64,000 nt of DNA from Halorubrum sp. SD626R. GTDB lineage: Archaea > Halobacteriota > Halobacteria > Halobacteriales > Haloferacaceae. This document shows positions 7,794 to 16,148 of this stretch, one piece after another. The stretch lies in the NCBI RefSeq assembly GCF_001261915.1, contig NZ_CVRT01000052.1, forward strand, positions 1 to 64,000. Reading direction: 5' to 3'. The notes beneath the pieces are model-generated. The model was not told where the DNA came from, ran no database searches, and worked only from the letters and a program-made list of their open reading frames with translations. The first letter of the stretch is position 1. Each line of letters opens with the position of its first letter. The position numbers and the translations under genes are program-made.

Positions 7794-8038
7794 TATAGGT
7801 CGTCACTAGCGGATCGACTGTGAACACCGCCAAAGCCCCAGTCGCGACGACTCGGAGGCCTTGCTGCGCTCCTCGCTCGCGTTGCTCGCTGCGGTGCTTG
7901 CTACGGCCGCCTTCGTCCTCGCGACTGCCCCTTTGAGTCCCGCCCCGCACAGCCACCGCAGCCTCATACCTCCCCAGCCTCGTCGCTCGCACGCGCTCCT
8001 TCGCGGCCGCCGGTGGCGGCCGCTCGGAGGCGCGCGCC
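7794..8038 (+). repeat. structured dispersed repeat, copy B, with TATA box
   Basis: TATA (7794) lies 26 bases before GTGAACACC (7820), where the conserved element begins. Stem 1 is CAGTCGCGA (7839-7847) with TCGCGACTG (7919-7927). Then follow the shared linkers CCCCTTTGAGTCCC and CCTCCCCAGCCTCGTCG. Stem 2 is missing in this copy. Stem 3 is the longest of the family, GCGGCCGCC (8003-8011) with GGCGGCCGC (8015-8023) around GGT. The end is CGGAGGCGCGCGCC. It lies between convergent genes (ferredoxin and hemB). Confidence 0.87.
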
Positions 8039-8084
8039 AAGAGGTAGATGTGGAGTAAAAGCGTCAGTTTCCGTCCGTTTCAGT

Positions 8085-9065
8085 TTATAACCGCTCGGCC
8101 AGGTCCTCGGCGAAGTACGTGACGATCAGGTCCGCGCCCGCGCGCTTGAGCGACAGCAGCGATTCGTGAGCCGTTTCTTCCAGGTCGAGCCAGCCCTTCT
8201 CCGCGGCCGCGTGGAGCATCGCGTACTCGCCGGAGACGTTGTACGCGGCGACCGGGTGGTCGAACTCCCGCCGGACGTCGGCGACGACGTCGAGGTACGG
8301 AAGGCCGGGCTTTACCATCAGCACGTCCGCGCCCTCGTCGGCGTCGATCCGAGCTTCGCGGAGCGCCTCGCGGCGGTTGGCGGGGTCCATCTGGTAGTGC
8401 CGGCGGTCGCCGAACGCGGGCGCGCCGTCGGCCGCGTCGCGGAAGGGACCGTAGAACGCGGACTCGTACTTCACCGCGTAGCTCATCAGCGCCACGTCCT
8501 CGTGACCGGCCGCGTCGAGCGCCTCGCGGATCGCCCGGACCTGGCCGTCCGTCATTGCCGAGGGCGCGACCATGTCCGCGCCCGCGTCGGCCTGCGAGAC
8601 GGCCGTCTCCGCGAGCAGTTCCAGCGTCTCGTCGTTCTTGACGGTGAGCGTCGGATCCGTCTCGGCGGACTCCTCGATCACGCCGCAGTGGCCGTGGTCG
8701 GTGTACTCGCAGAGGCAGACATCGCCGATCACGTAGGCGTCGGTCTCGGCGGCGATCCGACGCGTCGCGCGCTGGACGACCCCGTCGTCGGCGTACGCCC
8801 GGCTCCCCTCGGGGTCCTTCGACTCGGGGATCCCGAAGAGGAGCACGGCCTCGACGCCGGCCTCGCGGACCTCCTCGACGCGGTCGACGGCCTCGGTCAC
8901 GGGGACGCGCTCGTGGCCCGGCATCGTCTCGATCGGGAGGCGCGCATCGGTCGTCGCGTCGACGAACACGGGTGCGACGAGGTCCGACGCCGACAGCGAG
9001 GTCTCGCTGACGAGGTGGCGGACGCCGTCGGTCCGGAGCCGCCGCGGCCGGTCGGTGGGGTGCAT
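8085..9065 (-). CDS. hemB: porphobilinogen synthase (delta-aminolevulinate dehydratase)
   Basis: Condenses two 5-aminolevulinate molecules to porphobilinogen in haem and cobalamin synthesis. The 326-residue protein is full length. The zinc ligands are in DVCLCEYTDHGHCG (Cys 117, 119, 127), so this is the zinc-dependent type. The Schiff-base lysines are Lys199 in SYAVKYESAFYGPFRDA and Lys252 in MVKPGLPYLD. The ATG at 9065 (MHPTDRPRRLR) matches the usual family start. It is convergent with repeat copy B. The adjacent genes are not tetrapyrrole genes. Confidence 0.96.
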   Translation of the reverse strand: MHPTDRPRRLRTDGVRHLVSETSLSASDLVAPVFVDATTDARLPIETMPGHERVPVTEAVDRVEEVREAGVEAVLLFGIPESKDPEGSRAYADDGVVQRATRRIAAETDAYVIGDVCLCEYTDHGHCGVIEESAETDPTLTVKNDETLELLAETAVSQADAGADMVAPSAMTDGQVRAIREALDAAGHEDVALMSYAVKYESAFYGPFRDAADGAPAFGDRRHYQMDPANRREALREARIDADEGADVLMVKPGLPYLDVVADVRREFDHPVAAYNVSGEYAMLHAAAEKGWLDLEETAHESLLSLKRAGADLIVTYFAEDLAERL

Positions 9066-9187
9066 ACCGGAGCGTTGGCTCCGGGCGGTCTTTTATGATC
9101 CGTCCGCGGCGAAGCGATTCCGAAGGGGGAAGGGACCCGGATGAGGGACGGGGACCGGGAGGGGACGCGGGCACCGAGGGCGAACCC

Positions 9188-9352
9188 CTACTCCGACGAC
9201 TCGACGTCGATCCGGTCGCGGAGCGACGCGAGCTCGTCCGACTCCGCGAGCTCCTCGACGCGTTGCTTGAAGTGCTCTTCGCAGAGGCCGACGACCACCC
9301 CGCTCTGCTCGGCCTCGTACGTGGCCTCCCGGTCGCAGTAGTGACACCGCAT
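9188..9352 (-). CDS. 54-residue zinc-finger protein (DUF6757-like)
   Basis: A small protein beginning MRCHYCDREATYEAE, with CHYC then GLCEEHFKQR, giving a C-x2-C...C-x2-H site that should bind one zinc. The second half is a charged helix ending in DVESSE. It resembles the haloarchaeal DUF6757 family, which I recall as CxxC...CxxH proteins of about this length. It is too short for a standard ORF scan, but has a normal start, stop and codon use. It lies upstream of hemB on the same strand, 122 bases away. Function is unknown; nucleic-acid or protein binding is plausible. Confidence 0.8.
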   Translation of the reverse strand: MRCHYCDREATYEAEQSGVVVGLCEEHFKQRVEELAESDELASLRDRIDVESSE

Positions 9353-9394
9353 AGTGGCCACTCTCTCGGCGGCGGGCTTAATCCTGTTCGTCGA

Positions 9395-10192
9395 TCAGGA
9401 GGGACTCGGTAACCGGTCGCGGACGGGCTCGAACGCCTCGGCGGTCAGCCCCGCCTCGGCGAGCGTGCGCTCGTGGGCGTCGCTCCCGCCCGTCAGGAGG
9501 AGGTCGTGCTCGGCGGCGACCCGCTCGACGCGGGCGTCGTCGACCGGGCGACCGTACGGGTAGAACCGCTCGACCGCGTCCAGCTCGCGGGCGACGTCGA
9601 GCGCGGCGTCGACATCGCCGTACCGGAACGGGTGCGCGAGGCCGACGAACGCGCACGCGTCCCGGAGGAGCTCGACCCCTCTGTCCAGCGCGGTCACGTC
9701 GCGGGCGACGTAGCAGGGGCCGTCGTCCCCGATCAGCTCGTCGAAGGCGCCGGCGTAGTCGCACGGGGCCGCCGACTCGTCGATCGCGCGGGCGATGTGC
9801 GGACGCCCGAGGCCGGGTCTAGGCTCGACGCCGAGGTCGACGCCGAGCCGATCCTCCACGGCGTCGAGGATCGCGGCGCCGCGCCGCTGACGGTCGGCCT
9901 GGAGCCGGTCGGTCTCCTCGTCGAGCGCGTCGGTGCGTTCGACCGCGTAGCCGAGGAGGTCGAGCCGCTCGAAGCCGGCGTCGACGCGCAGCTCGATCCC
10001 CCGGACGACCCGGACCCCCTCGCGCTCGACGACGGGGGCGCCGAGGTCGGGATGGATCCGGTCGTGGTCGGTGGCGGCGACCCAGTCGAGCCCCGCGTCG
10101 GCGGCGGTCGCGGCGAGTTCGTCGACCGTCATGGCCCCGTCGGAGACCGTGGTGTGAGCGTGGAGGTCGGCGACGATCCGGTCCGTGTCCAT
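9395..10192 (-). CDS. PHP-domain metal-dependent phosphoesterase
   Basis: A 265-residue PHP protein. The metal site is seen in ADLHAHTTVSDG (HAH plus Asp), ATDHDRIH (DHD), GIELRVD (Glu), VGLAHPFRYGD (His) and GGSDAHE (DAH). This layout matches the YciV/RNase AM branch, which removes 5' nucleotides from small RNAs or hydrolyses nucleotide phosphates; the substrate cannot be fixed here. MDTDRIVADLHAH at 10192 is chosen as the start because the preceding 18 in-frame codons are Arg/Gly-rich and lie before the conserved first strand. It lies 42 bases upstream of the zinc-finger gene on the same strand. Confidence 0.85.
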   Translation of the reverse strand: MDTDRIVADLHAHTTVSDGAMTVDELAATAADAGLDWVAATDHDRIHPDLGAPVVEREGVRVVRGIELRVDAGFERLDLLGYAVERTDALDEETDRLQADRQRRGAAILDAVEDRLGVDLGVEPRPGLGRPHIARAIDESAAPCDYAGAFDELIGDDGPCYVARDVTALDRGVELLRDACAFVGLAHPFRYGDVDAALDVARELDAVERFYPYGRPVDDARVERVAAEHDLLLTGGSDAHERTLAEAGLTAEAFEPVRDRLPSPS

Positions 10193-10335
10193 GCGTCCCG
10201 TTCGGCGACCGGGTACTAATCGACCGCGGTACCCCCGTGTGAACACGCGCCAATATAAGGTGGTATAAGTCGATACCTCGAACTAAGGTTGTGCATGGAC
10301 AATCATTAAGAACCATCAGCGGCTCCCATCTGTTG

Positions 10336-10620
10336 ATGCGCTTGAACGGCGTCGACGACCGACTCGAACGGCACCAATATCCGACGACCTCGGAGGAACT
10401 GATCGCGGCCCACGGGAACGCGACCGTAGAGCTCGCGGAGGGCTCCGAGCGTCTCGGCGACGTGCTGGAACGGTTCGGAGATCAGACGTTCGACGACGCG
10501 GAGGACGTGTTCACGACCCTCCGCGCCGGCGTCTGCCACCGCGGAGTCGGCCGCCGGTTCTACTCGGACCGCGACCCGACGACCGACGCCGAGGACGGGC
10601 CCGCGCCGGTCTCGTTCTGA
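10336..10620 (+). CDS. DUF5789 family protein
   Basis: A 94-residue acidic protein that resembles the haloarchaeal DUF5789 family, from the MRLNGVDDRLERHQYPTTSEELIAAHG opening and the ending YSDRDPTTDAEDG. The family consists of small soluble helical proteins with no known function. The MRLN start at 10336 is supported by a TATA-like CATTAAGAACC about 28 bases upstream, which fits a leaderless message; a longer in-frame start at 10291 is not. A T-run 20 bases after the stop would terminate it. Confidence 0.75.
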   Translation: MRLNGVDDRLERHQYPTTSEELIAAHGNATVELAEGSERLGDVLERFGDQTFDDAEDVFTTLRAGVCHRGVGRRFYSDRDPTTDAEDGPAPVSF

Positions 10621-10640
10621 CGGGAGCCGCGATCCGACCG

Positions 10641-10650
10641 CGTTTTTTCG
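10641..10650 (+). terminator. T-run terminator
   Basis: Six T residues (10643-10648) follow a GC-rich stretch 22 bases after the stop of the plus-strand gene and before the convergent gene that ends at 10688. This matches the simple archaeal T-tract terminator. Confidence 0.5.
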
Positions 10651-10687
10651 TCGTAATCTCACGTCGCTAGCGACGGCGACAGCCGAC

Positions 10688-11734
10688 TCAGACCCAGTCG
10701 ATAGCCGGCGACAGGTCGACCGGGACCGACCCCTTTCGATACCCCTCCACGTGCCCGTCGGGGCGCGCGCGGAGGACGACCGCCGGGCGGTGCCGGACGT
10801 CCGGCCGGGCGTCCCGGACCGCGGCCCAGTCGTCCGCCGGGAACGAGGTACAGTCGACGAGCAGGGTGACGCCGCCGCCGTGCGCCTCCAGCTGGCCGCT
10901 CGTCTTCGTCTCGGCGGTGTCGCGGACGGCCGCGACGGGGCCGCTCGCGGACCGGTTCGAGGCGGGCTGCGGGCGCGTCACCTCGACGAGGGAGGCGCGC
11001 CCGGTGTTGGGATCGGTCGCCCGGAAGTCGAGCGAGTGGCCGGTCGTCACCTCGATCTCGGGGGTTACGTCGTAGCCGGCGTCGGTGAGGATCCGCGCCG
11101 CGGTGAACTCCGCGATCGCCGCGCTCATCCGCACGAGGTCGAGCGACGCCGACGTGCCGAGCTTCCCGGCCATCGTCTCGCGGTGGTCGTCGAGGGTCCC
11201 CGACCGGAGCGTCTCCTCGACGAATCCCGTCCCCTCCTCGCGCGTTGCGTCCGGGAACCCGGCCGCGTGGTCGCGGAAGAACGCCCGCGTCGTCTCCGCG
11301 CCGTCCTTCGAGCAGAACACGGGTAGGAAGTACCACGAGACGTGCGGGTACGCCGCGAGCCACGGCTCGTCGTCGTGGAGCGCGGCGAGCAGCTCCCGCT
11401 GGACCCACCGCGAGACCGAGTACGCCACCTCGTCGAAACCGTACTTCTCCGTACGCCACAGCTCGCTCGGGGTCTCCGTGTTGCCGACCCAGTACCCCGC
11501 GGGACCGCCGCTCGCTCCCGGGGGCGGGTCGGCGTCGTCGTCCGTCCAGCAGAACAGGGCGAACGAGCCGTCGTCCATGTCGAACCGCCGCGCGTCGTAC
11601 CCCGGGGGTGGACTGAACCACGGGTCGCTCGCGGTCGCCCCGAGGTTGTCGTCGAGCGGCCGTTCGAGCTGCGAGCGGACGCGGTCGGCGCTCCACCGGC
11701 CGGGAGCGCGCCTGAATCGGAGCGGTTGTGCCAC
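10688..11734 (-). CDS. DUF5784 family haloarchaeal protein
   Basis: A 348-residue protein that matches my memory of the haloarchaeal DUF5784 family: PLRFRRAPGRWS at the start, GYWVGNTETPSELWRTEKYGFD, PHVSWYFLPVFCSKDG, EVTTGHSLDFRA, LEAHGGGVTLLVDCTSF and HRPAVVLRARPDGHVEGY. The last third (GYDVTPEIEV...SLDFRA...LVEVTRP) resembles a PD-(D/E)XK nuclease-like core, but that is only a suggestion. The GTG at 11734 is chosen because a TATA-like GATTAGACC lies 28 bases upstream and the residues before it are low-complexity. It is divergent from the DUF5786 gene. Confidence 0.75.
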   Translation of the reverse strand: MAQPLRFRRAPGRWSADRVRSQLERPLDDNLGATASDPWFSPPPGYDARRFDMDDGSFALFCWTDDDADPPPGASGGPAGYWVGNTETPSELWRTEKYGFDEVAYSVSRWVQRELLAALHDDEPWLAAYPHVSWYFLPVFCSKDGAETTRAFFRDHAAGFPDATREEGTGFVEETLRSGTLDDHRETMAGKLGTSASLDLVRMSAAIAEFTAARILTDAGYDVTPEIEVTTGHSLDFRATDPNTGRASLVEVTRPQPASNRSASGPVAAVRDTAETKTSGQLEAHGGGVTLLVDCTSFPADDWAAVRDARPDVRHRPAVVLRARPDGHVEGYRKGSVPVDLSPAIDWV

Positions 11735-11874
11735 GGCGGTGCTACCGGGCGGCGGGTCTAATCGGTTCCGGTGGCACAGAGACGGCGGAGACGGGCGCGT
11801 CGCCGGAATCGTTTCAGCGAACGGACGGCTCATCGATACATATATCACCGATTATATCTAAGGTATGGTGTACC
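11735..11874. promoter_or_regulatory. divergent promoter region
   Basis: The minus-strand TATA (GATTAGACC, about 11757-11766) serves the DUF5784 gene. On the plus strand, two AT-rich stretches, ATACATATATC (about 11834-11844) and GATTATATCTAAGG (11849-11862), precede the DUF5786 gene. ATGGT-GT-ACCAT at 11865-11876 is a short dyad that covers the predicted start site and start codon, a position suited to repression. TATA calls are fair; the operator is a guess. Confidence 0.5.
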
Positions 11875-12048
11875 ATGTCAATGGGTGCCTACGACGAGGC
11901 CGAACACGAGCGTCGCGAGAAGAAGACCAGCGAAGTCGACACCGACTTCGACGCCGAGCGGCCGGAGTACTCCGGGTCGCTCACGTACGACTCCGGCGAC
12001 TCCGCGGAGGCACTCCTCGACAAGTTCCAAGAGCTGCAGGGCGAGTGA
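11875..12048 (+). CDS. DUF5786 family small protein
   Basis: A 57-residue very acidic protein, MSMGAYDEAEHERREKKTS, with a central DFDAERPEYSGSLTYDSGDS and a C-terminal helix EALLDKFQELQGE. It resembles the haloarchaeal DUF5786 family, small proteins of unknown function. It contains no cysteines or membrane segment. The ATG at 11875 follows strong TATA-like sequence at about the leaderless distance. A second ATG two codons later is possible. Confidence 0.72.
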   Translation: MSMGAYDEAEHERREKKTSEVDTDFDAERPEYSGSLTYDSGDSAEALLDKFQELQGE

Positions 12049-12140
12049 GACGGCGAGTCGGATCGCTGTTCTGCGGACCCGTCGGCTTCCTCCCGAACCC
12101 CCGACCGCCGAGTGGCGACGCGGCGACCCCGACGAGCCGC

Positions 12141-12200
12141 GGCTCGGAGACCGGGGTACGGGCTCGGAGATCGGGGTATGGGCTCGGAGATCGGGGTTCG
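12141..12200 (+). repeat. three tandem copies of a 20-bp unit
   Basis: GGCTCGGAGAYCGGGGTAYG occurs three times head to tail (12141-12160, 12161-12180, 12181-12200), with only one to three differences between copies. The array lies in the convergent gap after the DUF5786 gene. A second small duplication (14 bp, GATCRGGTCAGCGC twice, 12205-12232) runs into the 3' end of the next gene. Slippage is the simplest origin. Confidence 0.85.
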
Positions 12201-12211
12201 AGGCGATCAGG

Positions 12212-12889
12212 TCAGCGCGATCGGGTCAGCGCGATCGCGGCCGAACAGACGATCGCGACCGCGAGGACGTGGCCGACGACGGCCCCCAAGAGGATGGGCT
12301 CCTCGAACAGGAAGGGAACGAGCACGAGCTGGAGCGCCGAGAAGCCGATGTTCTCCGCGTCGAGACGCCTGACCCTGGCCGCCTCGTCCGGGGCGAGGTC
12401 GACGTTGATCGCCCGCCACAGCGCGACGACGGCGCTCCACCACGACGTGCCGATCCGGTAGGTGAGGTCCCAGAGGATCAACAGGGTGAGGTACACCACC
12501 GGGATCGGCGGGGTGGGACCGAACAGGCGCTCTATCAGGGTCCCGTCCCACGCGATCATGTACGTGAGCAGCGCGATGAACGCGAGCACGCCGAGGACGA
12601 TCTCGACGCTCGACCCGAACAGCAGTCGCTTGTGCTCGGGCGGCGTCGACAGGCGGCGGTTCGCGGCACCGAGACGGTGCATCTCCACGCTGCCGATGGC
12701 CGCGACCAAGACGGCGACCGTCCCCGCGACGACGGCGTCCCACAGCCCGTAGTACCAGCCGAGCGCGAGCACGCCGACCTGGAACAGCAGGAACTGGATC
12801 GCGACCGCGAGCGTGCGGGAGATCCCCAGGCCGGGGATCCCCCCGACGAGGCTCTCGTACACCCACGTCTCGCCGTAGTTCCGGCTCAC
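12212..12889 (-). CDS. multi-pass membrane protein, unknown function
   Basis: A 225-residue protein with about six hydrophobic segments (roughly 25-45, 47-68, 88-110, 123-145, 178-198 and 200-221). It opens SRNYGETWVYESLVGGIPG. No transporter or enzyme signature is recognised. The GTG start at 12889 overlaps the stop of the upstream gene in a GTGA tetranucleotide, so the two are translationally coupled, and the product may work with that NAD(P)-binding protein at the membrane. An ATG alternative lies 75 residues further in and would remove the first two segments. Confidence 0.7.
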   Translation of the reverse strand: MSRNYGETWVYESLVGGIPGLGISRTLAVAIQFLLFQVGVLALGWYYGLWDAVVAGTVAVLVAAIGSVEMHRLGAANRRLSTPPEHKRLLFGSSVEIVLGVLAFIALLTYMIAWDGTLIERLFGPTPPIPVVYLTLLILWDLTYRIGTSWWSAVVALWRAINVDLAPDEAARVRRLDAENIGFSALQLVLVPFLFEEPILLGAVVGHVLAVAIVCSAAIALTRSR

Positions 12890-13836
12890 AGCTCGACCTC
12901 CAGCTCGGTCGCCGGGATCTCGTCGGTGGGGTCGTCGCGATGGGGGCGGTCGATCGCCCGCGCGACGGCGACCTCGAAGGGTGTCTGTTCGATCGGGACG
13001 AGGTCGCGGATCCGGTCGTCCTCGACGATCACGGTGTTGCGGAGCCCCTCGACGAGCGACCGGGCGAGGTACGGGTTCACGTCGGTCACGAGCCGGAGCC
13101 ACTTCGCCGACAGCTCCGGACTCAACACCGGCACGCGGACGATCCACAGCCTGTGCCCCAGCTGCCGCCGGGTCTGGCGGAGGATCTCGGCGTAGGTCAT
13201 GACGTTCGGCCCGCCGATCTCGAAGGTGTCGTCGCGCGTCTCGGGCACTTCGAGGACGCCGGTGAGGTAGCCGACGACGTCGTCGATCGCGATCGGCTGA
13301 CAGAGCGTGTCGACCCACTTCGGCGTCGTCATCACCGGCAACCGGCTGGCGAGCCCGTGGACGACCTCGAAGCTGGCGCTCCCGGCACCGATGATGATGG
13401 CCGCCCGCAGCGTGGTCAGCGCCGGGTCGCCCGTCGCGAGGATCCGCTCGACCTCGCGGCGGGACCGGAGGTGTTCGGAGAGCTCCTCGCGGTCCTCGCC
13501 GAGGCCGCCGAGGTAGATCACCCGGTCGACGCCGGCGGCCGACGCGGCCTCGACGAAGTTGGTCGCGCAGTTGCGATCGCGCTCCTCGTACCCGGGACCG
13601 CCGTCCATGGAGTGGACGAGGTAGTAGGCGGCGTCGATCGGGTCGCCGTCGATCTCGAACGCCGGGGCGAGGGTGTCCGGCTCCAGGAGGTCGCCCTCGA
13701 CGACGCGGACGCCCTCTGGCGGGGCGTAGCCGTCGGCGTCGCGGACGAGGGCGACGACCTCGTGGCCGCGGTCGAGGAGCGTCGGAACGAGCCGGCTCCC
13801 GACGAATCCCGTGGCGCCGGTGACGAGCACGCGCAT
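12886..13836 (-). CDS. NAD(P)H-binding atypical SDR-family protein
   Basis: A 316-residue Rossmann protein. MRVLVTGATGFVGSRLVPTLL is the dinucleotide-binding start with its GxxGxxG motif, then VVEGDLLEPD, AAYYLVHSM and RVIYLGGLGED. This is the NmrA/atypical extended SDR type (complex I NDUFA9-like) often called 'NAD(P)H-binding protein' or YbjT-like. The classical YxxxK pair is not evident, so it may bind without typical SDR catalysis. MRVLVTGA at 13836 is chosen over an in-frame ATG 13 codons upstream, because the beta strand must start here. It overlaps the membrane-protein gene by four bases. Confidence 0.85.
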   Translation of the reverse strand: MRVLVTGATGFVGSRLVPTLLDRGHEVVALVRDADGYAPPEGVRVVEGDLLEPDTLAPAFEIDGDPIDAAYYLVHSMDGGPGYEERDRNCATNFVEAASAAGVDRVIYLGGLGEDREELSEHLRSRREVERILATGDPALTTLRAAIIIGAGSASFEVVHGLASRLPVMTTPKWVDTLCQPIAIDDVVGYLTGVLEVPETRDDTFEIGGPNVMTYAEILRQTRRQLGHRLWIVRVPVLSPELSAKWLRLVTDVNPYLARSLVEGLRNTVIVEDDRIRDLVPIEQTPFEVAVARAIDRPHRDDPTDEIPATELEVEL

Positions 13837-13972
13837 ACCGATCCCTCGGGTGGAACGACCATAAGCGTCCGCCACGGAGAGACCCGTCTCGGAGTCCGTT
13901 CCCGGTCGAGAATCGCGGTCGGCTCTCGCCGGGACCGATCACTAAAAGGGGCCGCGCGGCGCTCGTTGGGGC

Positions 13973-14893
13973 ATGCACGCAGGCGAGCACGAGCCGGTCC
14001 GCGGGGTGACGGACCTCTACGTCCACGACACCGGGATGTTCGACACGGACGAGTACGGGGCCGTGTACGTGTACGACGCCGAGCGTCCGGTCGTGATCGA
14101 CACCGGGACCGGCGCGAACCGCGAGGCGCTGTTCGAGACGATCGAGGAGGTCGGGATCGACCGCGAGGAGCTGGCGTGGATCCTGCCGACCCACGCTCAC
14201 CTCGACCACGCCGGCGGGGCGGGCCACCTCGCGGGGCGCTACCCGAACGCGGAGGTCGTCGTCCCCGAGAAGGGCGTCCGCCACCTCGTCGACCCGGAGG
14301 CGCTCGTCGCGGGGACGAAGTCCGCGGTCGAAGACCAGTGGGAGTACTACGACGAGCCCGAGCCGGTTCCGGAGGACCGGATCTCGGGGCTCGCGGAGGG
14401 CGACCGGATCGACCTCGGCGACCGCGAGCTGGTCGTGTACGAGGCCCCGGGCCACGCGCCCCACCACGCGATCTACCACGAGCCCGACGCCGACGTCGTC
14501 TTCGCGGCCGACGCGGCCGGGATCTACGTCCCCGCGGTCGACGGGATCGAGCCGACGACGCCGCCGCCGCAGTTCGACCTCGATCAGTGTCTCGCCGACG
14601 TGCGGACCATCGAGGAGATCGACCCCGACACCCTCTGTTTCGGCCACTTCGGCCCTCGCGGGTACGAGCCGGAGCTGGCCGGCGAGGTCAAGCGCGCCTA
14701 CGTCGAGTGGGTGGAGGCGATCCGGGAGAAGCGCGAGGCGCTCGATGACGACGACGCGGTCGTCGAGCACTTCGAGGCGGCGAGCCGGGACGTCGAGTTC
14801 TGGAACCCCGAGCGCGCCCGCGCCAACGCGAGCCTGAACGTCCGGGGCGTCCTCGCGTACCTCGACTACGTCGCGGAGAGCGACGGGGAGTGA
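13973..14893 (+). CDS. MBL-fold metallo-hydrolase
   Basis: A 306-residue metallo-beta-lactamase-fold enzyme. The dinuclear metal site is seen in PTHAHLDHAGG (the HxHxDH motif), the histidine of EAPGHAPHH, VFAADAAGIY (Asp) and the late histidine in CFGHFGP. The C-terminal 70 residues are helical. This layout is that of the general hydrolase branch (glyoxalase II-like or lactonase-like); no substrate can be assigned. It is monocistronic, with ATG at 13973 following a promoter-like CACTAAAAGG. It is divergent from the NAD(P)-binding gene. Confidence 0.85.
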   Translation: MHAGEHEPVRGVTDLYVHDTGMFDTDEYGAVYVYDAERPVVIDTGTGANREALFETIEEVGIDREELAWILPTHAHLDHAGGAGHLAGRYPNAEVVVPEKGVRHLVDPEALVAGTKSAVEDQWEYYDEPEPVPEDRISGLAEGDRIDLGDRELVVYEAPGHAPHHAIYHEPDADVVFAADAAGIYVPAVDGIEPTTPPPQFDLDQCLADVRTIEEIDPDTLCFGHFGPRGYEPELAGEVKRAYVEWVEAIREKREALDDDDAVVEHFEAASRDVEFWNPERARANASLNVRGVLAYLDYVAESDGE

Positions 14894-14983
14894 CGCTCGC
14901 CGTCGGCTCGCTCGGACGGGTCCGCGACGCCCCGTCGCGACGCAAGCCTCCTAAACCCCGCGTCGCCTAGGATCCACTCATAA

Positions 14984-15589
14984 ATGGGTATCTTCGACAC
15001 GATCCGCGCCGTGCTCGGGACGAGCGCCGAGACGGACGCGACCCGCGAGGCCGACCCCGAGGACCTCTTCGGGATGTCGACCGCGTACATGACGATGGAG
15101 GCCGACCTCGGCTACGACCACTGCGGGGAGGCCGCGCTCTGCTTCTCCGGGGTGGACAGCACCCGCTTCGACGACGCCGTCGAGACCGTCGAGGCCATCC
15201 TGGAGGCCGGCGAGATCGAGACCGGCACGGGGTTCCACCGTCACGAGGACGACCACGGCTACCGCTGGTTCGTCCTCGAAGACGACGACCCGGAGGACCT
15301 CGTGACGAGCGTCCACTTCGCGGCCGACCAGTTCATCGAGGAGGGGTTCGGCTCCCGGCTGCTCGCGGCCGTCTTCGGCTTCGAGCGCGGTGACACCGCC
15401 GCCTACTGGATCTACTCGTTCCGGCGCGGCGCCTACTACCCCTTCTCCCCGAAAGGGGCGAGCGACCGGAACCAGCAGGTGGAGTTCAAGCTCCAGTCGG
15501 TCCTCGACGGGGAGCTCGGCTTAGAGGACGACGAGTCGTACTGGTACCCGCTGTGGCCGGACTCGCCCGGGAATCACCCGTGGGAGTGA
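14984..15589 (+). CDS. pspAB: PspA-associated protein PspAB
   Basis: A 201-residue soluble protein that matches the PspAB family, found with PspA membrane-stress proteins in actinobacteria and haloarchaea. It shares MGIFDTIRAVLG, DPEDLFGMSTAYMTMEADLGY, AALCFSGVDST, WFVLEDDDPEDLVTSVHFAADQF, GSRLLAAVFGFE and YWYPLWPDSPGNHPWE with haloarchaeal homologues. Its biochemical role is unknown. No pspA is adjacent here. The 3-base gap to the next gene suggests cotranscription with the membrane protein and IMPACT genes. The symbol is by family memory. Confidence 0.75.
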   Translation: MGIFDTIRAVLGTSAETDATREADPEDLFGMSTAYMTMEADLGYDHCGEAALCFSGVDSTRFDDAVETVEAILEAGEIETGTGFHRHEDDHGYRWFVLEDDDPEDLVTSVHFAADQFIEEGFGSRLLAAVFGFERGDTAAYWIYSFRRGAYYPFSPKGASDRNQQVEFKLQSVLDGELGLEDDESYWYPLWPDSPGNHPWE

Positions 15590-15593
15590 GCCG

Positions 15594-16148
15594 ATGACCG
15601 CGTCGGCGTCGGAAGGGGAGTCCGGCGGTGTCACTTCCGGAGCCGATCCGGACGGGGAGGCGTCCGCCGGCCGCGACGCCCCGAAGAAGCGTGTGCTTCG
15701 AGTTATCGCGGTCCAGGCCGCGGTGTTGAGCGCCGCCGTTCACCTGCTGTGGGCGTGGCCGCGGCTCGGCGACCCTCCCGACCCGCGGCCCTACGCGTTC
15801 CTGCTCGGCGGCGCGGTCACCGTCGCCGTCGCGGCCGCGACCCTGCGCGCGGCCGAGTACCGGCGGCTGTACGCGCTCGGCGCCGGCACCCTCGCGGCGT
15901 TCCTCCTCGGCTACGTCGGCTGGCACGGCGCCGCGGCCGCGTCGGCGCTCGCGAGCGACCCGCTGGCGATCGTCGCGAAGGGGTCGGAGCTCGTCGGCGT
16001 CGCCGCGTTCCTCGGGCTGTACCGGCTCGCGCCGCCGACCGAGGTGGTGCTCGAGCGGCGGGGCAGGTCGACCGCCGAGGGGAACGGCCTCGCCGAGGGC
16101 GACGACGCCGAGAACGTCGGAACCACCGAGGAGGATGCCGACCCGTGA
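15594..16148 (+). CDS. four-helix membrane protein, unknown function
   Basis: A 184-residue protein with a Gly/Ser/Asp-rich N-terminal tail (1-30), then four hydrophobic segments (about 37-55, 66-83, 90-108 and 117-142) and an acidic C-terminal tail. It resembles DoxX-like or small haloarchaeal DUF membrane proteins in size only; no motif is diagnostic. It begins 4 bases after the pspAB stop and its TGA overlaps the next GTG start, so it belongs to a three-gene operon. Confidence 0.75.
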   Translation: MTASASEGESGGVTSGADPDGEASAGRDAPKKRVLRVIAVQAAVLSAAVHLLWAWPRLGDPPDPRPYAFLLGGAVTVAVAAATLRAAEYRRLYALGAGTLAAFLLGYVGWHGAAAASALASDPLAIVAKGSELVGVAAFLGLYRLAPPTEVVLERRGRSTAEGNGLAEGDDAENVGTTEEDADP

